From Candidatus Saccharibacteria bacterium CG_4_10_14_0_2_um_filter_52_9 (GTDB lineage: Bacteria > Actinomycetota > Acidimicrobiia > Acidimicrobiales > RAAP-2), in assembly GCA_903970515.1 (NCBI GenBank), contig CAJCJA010000042.1, forward strand, positions 1 through 45,025: a stretch of 45,025 bases of DNA. Reading direction: 5' to 3'. Positions 18,241-26,045 of this stretch are shown piece by piece. The notes beneath the pieces were generated by a model. It saw only the letters and a list, made by a program, of their open reading frames with translations. It did no database searches and was not told the origin of the DNA. The first letter of the stretch is position 1. Every line of letters starts with the position of its first letter. Made by a program: the position numbers and the translations under genes.

Positions 18241-18256
18241 GACGTTCTAGAACGTC
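18241..18256. repeat. 16-bp perfect palindrome at a convergent gene end
   Basis: GACGTTCTAGAACGTC lies just after the peptidase stop and spans the stop codon of the convergent two-TM protein gene. It could fold as a hairpin in either transcript, but there is no T-run. Confidence 0.4.
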
Positions 18257-18735
18257 GTCGTCGTTACGGTGCTCGTCGTGTTCGAGGAGTGATGCTTCGC
18301 GTGAGTGTGCTCGTAGTAGCCCACGAAGCCGAGCGCGATGACGAGCACGACGACGAGAGCGACGACTCGAACTCCCGTCAACGTCCAGTTGGACCGGGTC
18401 GCCGATCGCGAGAGGGCCCATTCGGTATCGCGTCGCGAAGAACTGAGCGCGGCGAAGTCTGGATTGGACGGGTGATAATCGCTAAAGACGTACTTTTTGT
18501 CGGGCTCGAGTCGAGGTCGCGGCGGCTCCATTGGCTGCTTGGGTTTTTCCGTCTCGTCGAGCAGGCGAAAGCCCCGCGACGGCGCATAGGGCGACGTAGG
18601 AGGAACCATGAGACGTGGGTCGCGACCACGTTGAAGCCGTCGTTCCTCGTCGCGACGGACTTTTCTCACCCTAAGCGCAACGCCGATCAACAACAAAACC
18701 AGCAGCACTGCCAAGGAAATCTTGATGGCGGTCAC
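18247..18735 (-). CDS. Hypothetical two-TM membrane protein
   Basis: 162 aa, not recognised. A TM helix at about 5-22 is followed by a basic stretch, then a Pro-rich, charged cytoplasmic region of about 90 residues. A second TM helix spans about 125-143, followed by a His/Ser/Thr-rich tail. With both helices placed, the central loop is probably cytoplasmic because of its Arg/Lys content. GTG start. It is downstream of the flavin reductase gene on the same strand (75-nt gap) and convergent with the peptidase gene (13-nt gap). Confidence 0.65.
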   Translation of the reverse strand: MTAIKISLAVLLVLLLIGVALRVRKVRRDEERRLQRGRDPRLMVPPTSPYAPSRGFRLLDETEKPKQPMEPPRPRLEPDKKYVFSDYHPSNPDFAALSSSRRDTEWALSRSATRSNWTLTGVRVVALVVVLVIALGFVGYYEHTHAKHHSSNTTSTVTTTTF

Positions 18736-18810
18736 GACCGGAGTGGTATCACTACGTCGCTGTGGGTTGCTCGCCAGGTCACGATTCGAATCGTAGTGAA
18801 CCCGCCTGCG

Positions 18811-19284
18811 CTATTGGAGGACGTCGAATCCGCCACGGTAATAAATCAAGGGATCGCCCGGCTGTGACGCGACATAGTTGATCTGCACGACGGCGATGTC
18901 ATGATCACCGTGTGTCGAACACGAAAGAATTTCACCTTCGAGGTGCGCAACGGCGCCTTCGAGCAACGGGGTGCCGTTCGGACCGGGCTCCCAACGAATA
19001 CCTTCGAACTTGTCGATTCCGGTTGTCGCGAAGACGCGCGCTACTGGTTCTTGCAGCGACGAGAGAATGTTGATGCCCACTGTTTTGACATCTCGCACCT
19101 TGGACCAGGAGTGACCATTCGCGTTCGCCGAGAAGGAGACGAGTATTGGGTCAAGGGAAAGTGAACCGAAGCTTTGACACGTGAATCCCACGGGACCTTC
19201 GCTCGTACGCGCACTGACGACGACGATGCCCGTGACGTAGTGACCTATGACCTCTTTATAGTGCGCGATTTCCAAGGAACTCAC
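18811..19284 (-). CDS. Flavin reductase-like FMN-binding protein
   Basis: 157-aa protein of the flavin reductase-like domain family, which reduce FMN or FAD with NAD(P)H, often for a partner monooxygenase. The segments YVTGIVVVSA, GFTCQSFGSLSLDPILVSF and GINILS are typical of this split-barrel fold. GTG 19284 is chosen because an AAGGTG lies 6 nt upstream. It is divergent from the epoxide-hydrolase-like gene with only about 35 nt between them. No partner oxygenase is seen nearby. Confidence 0.88.
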   Translation of the reverse strand: MSSLEIAHYKEVIGHYVTGIVVVSARTSEGPVGFTCQSFGSLSLDPILVSFSANANGHSWSKVRDVKTVGINILSSLQEPVARVFATTGIDKFEGIRWEPGPNGTPLLEGAVAHLEGEILSCSTHGDHDIAVVQINYVASQPGDPLIYYRGGFDVLQ

Positions 19285-19318
19285 GGATGGCACCTTACCG
19301 GTGCGGTTGAGTACCGTG

Positions 19319-20194
19319 ATGTACATGAGGGTGCAGCGAGTTGAGCTAAAGGACGTGACACTCGAGTGCGAGATCCTCGGTCCGAGCGCCGGGCCATTGG
19401 CCCTGTGCCTGCACGGATTCCCCGACACCGCGCACACCTTTCGCTATCTCGCCCCTCACTTGGTCCAACACGGCTATCGGGTCGTGGTGCCATCGATGCG
19501 TGGTTATGCGCCTTCGTCGCTTTCCAAATCCAACATCTATTCGCTGAGTGCGCTGGCGCTCGACGCCATCGAGCTCCACGATGTCTTCGAAGGTGACGAA
19601 CGCGCAGTGCTCGTTGGACACGACTGGGGAGCCGCGGCGACGTACCTCGCGACCGCGGCCGAACCATCTCGCTGGAGCCGAGCCGTCACGATGGCGCTGC
19701 CGCCGTTCATCGTCTTCGCGACAGCGCTCGGGAGCTACCGACAACTCGCGGCGAGTTGGTACATGACCTTCTTTCAGAATCCAGGTGCTGAGCAAACCGT
19801 CGCCAATGACGACTTTGACTTCATCTCACAATTGTGGGCGACGTGGTCTCCCCACTACGACGCGAGAGACGACGTCGCATTGGTCAAGCGCGCGCTCGAT
19901 GAGCCCGAACATTTGACCGCGGCGATCAACTACTACAGAGCAATGAATGGTCCGGCGCCGAATGATGCCCGACTCGCGCGCCTTGACGCCGCCATGGCGA
20001 ACGCGCCTGCCGTGCCCACGCTCTACTTGCACGGTCGAGACGACGGTTGCATCCTCTCTTCGGGCGTCGCGGACGCCTTGGCTTACCTCGCCCCGCAATC
20101 ACGAATGGAAATCATCGATGACGCGGGTCACTTCTTGCACCTCGAACGACCCGACTGCGTCCATTCCCTGATCGACACGTTTCTTCGAGGCTAG
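19319..20194 (+). CDS. Alpha/beta hydrolase, epoxide-hydrolase-like
   Basis: About 291 aa. The nucleophile elbow reads VGHDWGAAA, so Asp is the nucleophile, as in epoxide hydrolases and haloalkane dehalogenases. The oxyanion motif is HGFPD, and the acid and base are in HGRDDGC and DAGHFLHLE. Two ATGs (19319, 19325) and two GTGs compete as start, none with a strong ribosome-binding site. Its stop shares CTAG with the mutY stop. The substrate is unknown. Confidence 0.87.
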   Translation: MYMRVQRVELKDVTLECEILGPSAGPLALCLHGFPDTAHTFRYLAPHLVQHGYRVVVPSMRGYAPSSLSKSNIYSLSALALDAIELHDVFEGDERAVLVGHDWGAAATYLATAAEPSRWSRAVTMALPPFIVFATALGSYRQLAASWYMTFFQNPGAEQTVANDDFDFISQLWATWSPHYDARDDVALVKRALDEPEHLTAAINYYRAMNGPAPNDARLARLDAAMANAPAVPTLYLHGRDDGCILSSGVADALAYLAPQSRMEIIDDAGHFLHLERPDCVHSLIDTFLRG

Positions 20195-21072
20195 GACTGA
20201 GCGAGTCGCAACCTCGTTGCGCGACGTTCGATGAGCCCGTCGCGGAGGAGTCCTTCGACGATGGAATCGACGCGCGATTTGTCGGAGGTGGCGAGACGCT
20301 TCCTCACGGTACGAAATTCCGCGTCGTTCTCACGCAAGAGTGCCAGGACCTTTCCGCGCAACTGTCGATCGGAACCTTCGAAGGTTGATTGGCGACGCGA
20401 GACGCCGGCGCTCTGAGGCGCGGGGTCGTCGCCCCCTTCGTTTTTCCAACGACACACCCTGGCGACGGGGCAACGCTCGCACGCGGGCGCGGCCTTGCAG
20501 TGCTGCGCGCCCAAATCGAGCATCGCCTGATTGAACGACGCGACACCGCTCTTGGGCAAGAGACGGGTCGCGAGGTCGCGTGCCTCGGCGCTCGACAACG
20601 TTCGATTCGCGATCGCACGAGCGAGGACTCGTCCGACGTTCGTATCGAGCACCGCCACCTTTTGATCGAACGCGAAGGAGGCGACTGCGTTCGCGGTGTA
20701 CTCGCCCACGCCGGGAAGTGAGCGCAATGCCGCGACTGACGAGGGCACCTCGCCGGCGAACTCGTCCCTGATCGTTTTAGCTGCCTCGTGCAGCGCCTTC
20801 GCTCGCCGGTGGTACCCGAGGCCGGCCCAGAGTTGTAGCACCGAGGAGAGTGGCGCCTCCGCACAATCCTTCGGCGTGGGAAAGGCGTTCACGAAACGGC
20901 GCCACGGCTCGAGCACGCGCGACACTTGGGTTTGCTGCAGCATGACTTCGCTCACGAGAATCGCCCACGAATCCTCGTGATGTATCCACGGCAGCGGACG
21001 ACTTAATTGGGGGGCATGGCGACGTAGCGCGCGACGAAACGGCGCGTAGTCGTCACTCCCAGACGTCGTCAC
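20191..21072 (-). CDS. mutY: A/G-specific adenine glycosylase
   Basis: DNA repair enzyme that removes adenine paired with 8-oxoguanine. In 293 aa it has the catalytic Glu (E42, SEVMLQQTQV), the helix-hairpin-helix (LPGVGEYTANAV) and the catalytic Asp (D143, LDTNVGRV). The [4Fe-4S] cysteines are C192, C198, C201 and C207, giving C-x5-C-x2-C-x5-C; the family rule is x6 in the first gap. It ends without a NUDIX-like 8-oxoG domain, as in other short actinobacterial forms. GTG 21072 overlaps the MaoC gene by 20 nt. Confidence 0.93.
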   Translation of the reverse strand: MTTSGSDDYAPFRRALRRHAPQLSRPLPWIHHEDSWAILVSEVMLQQTQVSRVLEPWRRFVNAFPTPKDCAEAPLSSVLQLWAGLGYHRRAKALHEAAKTIRDEFAGEVPSSVAALRSLPGVGEYTANAVASFAFDQKVAVLDTNVGRVLARAIANRTLSSAEARDLATRLLPKSGVASFNQAMLDLGAQHCKAAPACERCPVARVCRWKNEGGDDPAPQSAGVSRRQSTFEGSDRQLRGKVLALLRENDAEFRTVRKRLATSDKSRVDSIVEGLLRDGLIERRATRLRLAQS

Positions 21073-21565
21073 CGTAGGGGCGCCGACGCGGCGGGGCGAA
21101 CTCTTTCTTCCACACCATCACCTTTCGTCGGAAGTAGCAGACTTCGAGTCCGTCTTGATTGAAACCCTTCGATTCAACGAGTACGACTCCTCGATCGTTC
21201 TTCGACGTCGATGGCGTTTTCTCCAACACCCGAGTTTCGGCGTAGATCGTGTCGCCGTGGAAGGTCGGATAGCGATGGATAAGCGTCTCCACCTCCAAAT
21301 TGGCAATGGCGGAACCCGAGACATCGGGCACGCTCATGCCGAGCACCAACGAGTACACGAGGTTGCCTACGACCACGTTCCTCTTTTGGACGCTTTCGTG
21401 TTCGGCGAACCACGCGTTCGTATGAAGGGGATGGTGATTCATGGTGATCATGCAGAACAGATGATCGTCAGCTTCGGTGATTGTCTTGCCCGGCCAATGC
21501 TTGAACACGTCGCCAATCTCGAAGTCCTCGAAGTAGCGCCCGAACGGTCGATCGAATGTCGTCAT
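21053..21565 (-). CDS. MaoC-family hydratase, mesaconyl-CoA hydratase-like
   Basis: 170-aa hot-dog-fold hydratase. The N-terminus GRYFEDFEIGD and the following TITEADDHLF...NHHPLHTN resemble mesaconyl-CoA (beta-methylmalyl-CoA) and itaconyl-CoA hydratases rather than general (R)-enoyl-CoA hydratases. Rhodobacter Mch is about twice as long, so this is the short actinobacterial type. With an Mcd-like dehydrogenase and a CitE-type lyase within 5 kb, hydration of mesaconyl-CoA to methylmalyl-CoA is the best reading. Itaconyl-CoA hydratase is the main alternative. ATG 21565 is used. Confidence 0.8.
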   Translation of the reverse strand: MTTFDRPFGRYFEDFEIGDVFKHWPGKTITEADDHLFCMITMNHHPLHTNAWFAEHESVQKRNVVVGNLVYSLVLGMSVPDVSGSAIANLEVETLIHRYPTFHGDTIYAETRVLEKTPSTSKNDRGVVLVESKGFNQDGLEVCYFRRKVMVWKKEFAPPRRRPYGDDVWE

Positions 21566-21614
21566 AGTCGTAGTCTGCCCCAACTCAACGCGCATCAGTT
21601 GCTTCGACGTCGAC

Positions 21615-22058
21615 CTAGGCGGTCTCAGACTCGATCTCCACTCGTGGTCGGGTCGTGAAGGACACCGACGCTCCCGGGAGTGATTCGCCATCGATCACGA
21701 GACGCCACGTGAATCGTGAACCCGGTTCGAGAGGAATGGGTCCGAAGTTGACGGCAATCGGCACGTCGACCGGTGTGCCCTGTGGCACGTCACTCGGTGT
21801 CGACGTCGTGAAGTCGCCTCGAACCTCAATCGTTTGCGTTCCCTCGGGAGTTTCGAAACGCACCAACTGACCATCCGCATCCTCCAAGACGAGTTCCCAG
21901 TGATGCGACAAGTTGAACTCGTGCCAATCCACACCGACCTTCATCGCCACCGCCGACGGAACGGGGTCGGGACCAGTAACGGACCAGCCGCCTCCGAGTA
22001 TGTAGAGCTTGCCCTCCGCCACTTGGGCCGAGTCGGCGAGAAGCATCGTCACGTTCAT
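21615..22058 (-). CDS. DUF6941-family protein
   Basis: 147 aa. The opening MNVTMLLADSAQVAEGKLYILGG and the later immunoglobulin-like beta-strand pattern (FNLSHHWELVLEDADGQ, RFTWRLVIDGE) match the actinobacterial family I know as DUF6941. No signal peptide, membrane segment or catalytic motif is seen. The function is unknown. It lies between the MaoC gene (same strand) and the divergent mcd-like gene. Confidence 0.75.
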   Translation of the reverse strand: MNVTMLLADSAQVAEGKLYILGGGWSVTGPDPVPSAVAMKVGVDWHEFNLSHHWELVLEDADGQLVRFETPEGTQTIEVRGDFTTSTPSDVPQGTPVDVPIAVNFGPIPLEPGSRFTWRLVIDGESLPGASVSFTTRPRVEIESETA

Positions 22059-22099
22059 GTCCTCAGCCTAGGCCGAGCGCGTACGCGTCCGACAAGCGA

Positions 22100-22105
22100 T
22101 ACATT
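22100..22105 (+). promoter_or_regulatory. Candidate -10 element for a leaderless mcd-like transcript
   Basis: TACATT fits TANNNT and ends 6 nt before the ATG of the mcd-like gene, which would start the mRNA at or next to the start codon. No good -35 and no ribosome-binding site are seen. Leaderless mRNAs are common in actinobacteria. Confidence 0.4.
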
Positions 22106-22111
22106 TCAACT

Positions 22112-23722
22112 ATGTCGTCAACTTCCCTTCAACTCAACGTCGCCTCAGACGTGATTGCACACGCCGACGACGTCATTCGCGCAGCGGTGAAGGAACTGCA
22201 CGATCGTGGTGGCGTCGACGAGAATGAGACACTGGCCTACGACCTTGCGCACGCGGCGAGCGCGATCGCGACGGCGCGAGCGTGCCTCCCCTACGCGGTA
22301 CGTGGCGACAACGAGGCGGCACTCACTTTCGCGTTCCTAGCGATTGCCCTGAGCGATCTCGCGACGAGAATTCTCGGACGCGAGGAGCTCTGGGGCGTGT
22401 CCAAGGATTGGTACGAACCGTTCACGCACTTCGTCAACACCTATCGTGCTCCCGCGTTTCTCGCCGCGCTCGCCGAAAGCCCTGGCGATCGGCACTTGGA
22501 CCAAGACTTTCAGATGGTCGCCGACATGTTCCATCGCTTCGCTCTTGAGGAGGTCCGACCCCACGCCGAGCACGTGCACCGCACGAATGGCGACATACCC
22601 GAGTCCATCATCAGTGGTCTCAATGAGTTGGGCGGATTCGGTCTTTCGGTGCCCGAGGAGTTCGGCGGTTTCGCGACCGGCGGCGAATCCGAATACCTCG
22701 GCATGGTCATCGCGACCGAGGAACTCTCGTGGGGCGGACTCGGCATCGGTGGTTCGCTGATCACGCGCCCCGAGATCGTCACGCGCGCGCTCGTGCACGG
22801 CGGGACCGACGACCAGAAGAAATACTGGCTCCCTCGCCTGGCGTCGGCCGAGACGCTGACGGCGATCGCCGTGACCGAACCCGATTTCGGCAGCGATGTC
22901 GCGGGGCTCATCACCTCGGCGACCAAGACCGCAGGCGGATGGCTGATCAACGGCACCAAGACCTGGTGCACGTTTGCCGCCCGTGCGAACGTTTTGGCCC
23001 TCCTCGCGCGCACCGACCCTGACCGCGCCAAGACTCATCGCGGACTTTCGCTCTTCTTGGTGGAGAAACCCTTGGGCGACAGCAACGGTTTCCTCTTCAC
23101 GCAAGACGCCCAGAGCGAAGGTCGAGGCGACGACGATGGTCGGCTGGAGGGGCGACCAATCGACACGATTGGCTATCGCGGAATGCATTCGTACGAACTC
23201 AGTTTCTCCAACTGGTTCGTGCCTAACGACAATCTGGTGGGCGGTGACGAAGGTCTCGGCAAGGGCTTCTACCTCCAAATGGCGGGCTTCGAGAACGGTC
23301 GCATCCAGACGGCGGCGCGTGCGGTGGGTGTCATGCAGGCCGCCTACGAAGCAGCCCTCGAGTACGCGCGCAATCGAGTCGTGTTTGGTGAAGCGATCAT
23401 CAACTTCGAACTCACGCGCGTGAAACTCGCGACGATGGCGGCGATCATCCAGTGCTCGCGACAGTTCTCGCTCGAAGTCGCCCGACTCATGGGGCGCGGC
23501 GAAGGCTCTATGGAAGCCTCGATGGCAAAGGCCTACGTTTGTCGAGCCGCTGAATGGGTCACGCGCGAGGCGATGCAGATCCACGGTGGCATGGGTTACG
23601 CCGAGGAGTACCCCGTGAGCCGCTACTTCGTCGACGCGAGAGTGCTGTCGATTTTCGAGGGCGCGGACGAGACGCTATGCCTGAAGGTCATCGCTCGACG
23701 ACTGCTCGAAGGCGTCAAATAA
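22112..23722 (+). CDS. mcd: Acyl-CoA dehydrogenase with N-terminal extension, methylsuccinyl-CoA dehydrogenase-like
   Basis: 536 aa, about 150 longer than a normal acyl-CoA dehydrogenase. Residues 1-130 form an extra helical domain, and the ACAD core starts near residue 131 (DQDFQMVADMFHRF). It has TEPDFGSDVAG for FAD/substrate binding, QIHGGMGYAEEYPVSR, and the catalytic Glu in SIFEGADETL. Such an extension is a hallmark of (2S)-methylsuccinyl-CoA dehydrogenase of the ethylmalonyl-CoA pathway (548 aa in Rhodobacter). MaoC and CitE neighbours support this. Substrate assignment is inferred. The 3' end overlaps the convergent Ni/Co permease gene by 48 nt. Confidence 0.8.
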   Translation: MSSTSLQLNVASDVIAHADDVIRAAVKELHDRGGVDENETLAYDLAHAASAIATARACLPYAVRGDNEAALTFAFLAIALSDLATRILGREELWGVSKDWYEPFTHFVNTYRAPAFLAALAESPGDRHLDQDFQMVADMFHRFALEEVRPHAEHVHRTNGDIPESIISGLNELGGFGLSVPEEFGGFATGGESEYLGMVIATEELSWGGLGIGGSLITRPEIVTRALVHGGTDDQKKYWLPRLASAETLTAIAVTEPDFGSDVAGLITSATKTAGGWLINGTKTWCTFAARANVLALLARTDPDRAKTHRGLSLFLVEKPLGDSNGFLFTQDAQSEGRGDDDGRLEGRPIDTIGYRGMHSYELSFSNWFVPNDNLVGGDEGLGKGFYLQMAGFENGRIQTAARAVGVMQAAYEAALEYARNRVVFGEAIINFELTRVKLATMAAIIQCSRQFSLEVARLMGRGEGSMEASMAKAYVCRAAEWVTREAMQIHGGMGYAEEYPVSRYFVDARVLSIFEGADETLCLKVIARRLLEGVK

Positions 23723-24904
23723 CGCCCCCTTCAAGGCTCCATTCGGTGCAACGAACGCGCGCTCGTCGCGCTCGACAGCGAGGTTGTTGCTCGCGAGCAA
23801 TCTGGCTCCCCACTTCTCTTCAATGTGACCCACACGCCAGAACACTGCCGAGCCGGCCCATACCGCGATGAACATTCCCACAATCACATAACCCGCAGTA
23901 TTGATGTTGAACCTCTCGGAGAAGTTCCAGAACGCTCCGCGCCAGTGGAGTTCCTCCGGGAGCAGACCCATCAACTCGATGGCCCCAATGAAGACACAGA
24001 TGAAGATCGAGAGACCGGTGATCATCAAGTTGTAATAGATGCGCCGAATCGGATTGAAGAGGGCGTGCGAGTACGCCACGTTCATGAACAGACTGTCGAT
24101 GGTGTCCATCAGGGACATGCCTGCCGTGAAGAGGATAGGCAGACACATAATCGAATACCACGGCAGCGCCTTGGAAGCGAGGAGCGCGGTCGTGGCGAGG
24201 AGACTGACCTCGGTCGCGGTGTCAAAGCCCAAACCAAACACGACGCCCACGGGATACATCTGCCATTCCTTGGTGATTGACTTCATCCACTTGCCAAAGA
24301 TTCGAAAGAACATTCCGCGATTGTTGAGTTGGCGTTCCAGCTCCTCTTCGTTGTACATGCCGTTTCGCATGGAACGAAATACCCGGATGATGCCGGCGAG
24401 AATGACGATGTTGAGAGTGGCGATGAGGAACAAGAACGCGGCCGACACCAGCGTTCCGAAGATTCCGCCAAACTGCTCGAGACCCGATCCGTTGTTCGAC
24501 ACCGCCGCGAACACTGTCCGTTCGGCGATGACCAGACCAGCACCGATGAGGACGACAATCGTCGAGTGACCCAACGAGAAGTAGTAACCAACGCTGAGCG
24601 GCCGGCGTGGCTCGGGCTCGTCGATTCGGTCATTCATGAGCTTTCTCGTGGTGTTGTCAATCGCCGCGATGTGGTCGGCGTCGAAGGCGTGACGAAGCCC
24701 AAGCGAATAGGCCAAGCCGGCGATGCCAATTCCGAGGCCCTTGTAGTGACCGGGCAGGACGAAACCAATGAAGATGCCAAAGCCAACGAGGTGGAGCAGC
24801 GAAATTGTCCCCACCATCCAACCCGCACGTCGCCACTCTTTTTTCGTCAGCGACTCTCGAACCTGCTGGCGCCGTCCGATCTTGGGAACTGAAAGGGTCG
24901 TCAT
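23675..24904 (-). CDS. NiCoT-family nickel/cobalt permease
   Basis: Membrane permease of 409 aa with about eight TM helices, moving Ni2+ and/or Co2+ inward. The signature RHAFDADHIAAIDN (H-x4-D-H) is perfect, with LGHSTIV and LGFDTATE as further family motifs. ATG 24904 has an AAGG ribosome-binding site 8 nt upstream. The setting between genes of the ethylmalonyl-CoA pathway, which needs B12 mutases, favours cobalt, but no riboswitch is seen upstream and no Ni enzyme is in the window, so metal choice is inferred. Confidence 0.94.
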   Translation of the reverse strand: MTTLSVPKIGRRQQVRESLTKKEWRRAGWMVGTISLLHLVGFGIFIGFVLPGHYKGLGIGIAGLAYSLGLRHAFDADHIAAIDNTTRKLMNDRIDEPEPRRPLSVGYYFSLGHSTIVVLIGAGLVIAERTVFAAVSNNGSGLEQFGGIFGTLVSAAFLFLIATLNIVILAGIIRVFRSMRNGMYNEEELERQLNNRGMFFRIFGKWMKSITKEWQMYPVGVVFGLGFDTATEVSLLATTALLASKALPWYSIMCLPILFTAGMSLMDTIDSLFMNVAYSHALFNPIRRIYYNLMITGLSIFICVFIGAIELMGLLPEELHWRGAFWNFSERFNINTAGYVIVGMFIAVWAGSAVFWRVGHIEEKWGARLLASNNLAVERDERAFVAPNGALKGALFDAFEQSSSDDLQA

Positions 24905-24952
24905 AGGCGCCACCTTACTGGGAGGCGTTCCTAATAAGCCAACTTTTCGCGG

Positions 24953-25903
24953 TTAATTCTTGGTGCGCTCCATGCCCGAGCGCAGGCCCCTCGCGACGAA
25001 GGAATTGGCGATCTTGGCCGACGCCTCATCGATCATCTCGTCACCGAACATCACTGCGCCGGTGTGCTGTTGCTCGGTCGCTACGCGATACGTGTCCAAA
25101 ATGTCGTAAGACTTGTCAAAGAGTTCCTGGCTCGGTGAATAAACCTCGTTGAGCACCAATGCCTGGTCCGGCGTGAGTGCCCATTTCCCATCAAAGCCGT
25201 AGGAATAGGAAATCTTGGCGGCGTAACGAAGGGCGTCGAGGTCGCGGACCTTGAGAAACGGACCGTCGATGACGTGCAGACCGTTCGCGCGTCCCGCCAT
25301 GAGGATCTTCGCGAAGACGTAGCTGAAGGGATTCGATGGCCCGTCGTGGATCGTTTCATCGATCGTCGTCACGGGCATCCCGATCGACGCGGCAAAGTCG
25401 GCGGGGCCGAACACGATCGTCTCGAGTCGCTCGGACGATGCACAAATCTCTTCCACGTTAATCAGGCCTTCGGCGGTCTCGATCTGGGCTTCGATACCAA
25501 TGTGACCCAGCGGCAAGCCCGCGTTCTTCTCGACTTGGGTGAGCAGTAGGTCCATCGCCACGACGTCGGATGCTCGTTGGACCTTGGGCATCATGATCTC
25601 GTCGAGTCGCGTGCCGGCCTTGCTGACGACGTCAATGACGTCGCCATAAGTCCACGGTGTGTCCCAGGCGTTCACCCTCACGCACAGCACCCGTTCGCCC
25701 CAGTCGAGCGTGCGGATGGCGTGTACAACCTTCTCGCGCGCGGCCACCTTCTCGTTCGGGGCGACGGAGTCCTCGAGGTCGAGAAAACTCATGTCCGCCG
25801 TGCTAGTCGGTGCCTTCGCGAGGAAGCGGTCCGACGATCCTGGCGTCGAGAGGCACGACCGACGAGGAAGGGAGCGCGAACGTGCGGACATGCGTTCGAG
25901 CAT
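24953..25903 (-). CDS. CitE-family acyl-CoA lyase, malyl/methylmalyl-CoA lyase-like
   Basis: About 316 aa, TIM-barrel lyase of the HpcH/HpaI-CitE class. The phosphate-binding Arg region STPGSSDRFLAKA, the metal-binding FLDLEDSVAPNEK, the Arg in VRVNAWDTPW and the Glu in IEAQIETAEG are seen. It is longer at the C-terminus than citrate lyase beta and has GFDGKWALTPDQ, typical of the actinobacterial malyl/beta-methylmalyl-CoA lyases. With the MaoC and Mcd-like genes it would split methylmalyl-CoA into glyoxylate and propionyl-CoA. ATG 25903 is taken; ATG 25891 is also possible. Both lack a clear ribosome-binding site. Confidence 0.85.
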   Translation of the reverse strand: MLERMSARSRSLPRRSCLSTPGSSDRFLAKAPTSTADMSFLDLEDSVAPNEKVAAREKVVHAIRTLDWGERVLCVRVNAWDTPWTYGDVIDVVSKAGTRLDEIMMPKVQRASDVVAMDLLLTQVEKNAGLPLGHIGIEAQIETAEGLINVEEICASSERLETIVFGPADFAASIGMPVTTIDETIHDGPSNPFSYVFAKILMAGRANGLHVIDGPFLKVRDLDALRYAAKISYSYGFDGKWALTPDQALVLNEVYSPSQELFDKSYDILDTYRVATEQQHTGAVMFGDEMIDEASAKIANSFVARGLRSGMERTKN

Positions 25904-26045
25904 ATTCAAGTGAGAAGCCGGGCTCGAAACCACGCCCTCTCAATCTCGAGGCGCCCTAGAATTAATGCTCTTTTATCAGGTAGTACAGAAGTTCTTATGT
26001 TGGTGTTTGCCCCTTTGACACGTCCAAGCCGGTAGCCTTCTCTAG

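Noticed and set aside
17977-18867. 296-aa + strand reading frame after the peptidase active site
   Set aside because: Overlaps the peptidase 3' end and two - strand genes; composition is Arg-rich and no domain is seen.
22337-23584. 415-aa reading frame antisense to the mcd-like gene
   Set aside because: No domain or motif; Arg/His/Asp-rich composition is typical of the antisense frame of a high-GC gene, and the opposite strand encodes a clear acyl-CoA dehydrogenase.
26015-26038. TTGACA plus TAGCCT as promoter of the NlpC/P60 gene
   Set aside because: The spacer is only 12 nt, too short for a sigma-70-type promoter, although TTGACA alone is perfect.
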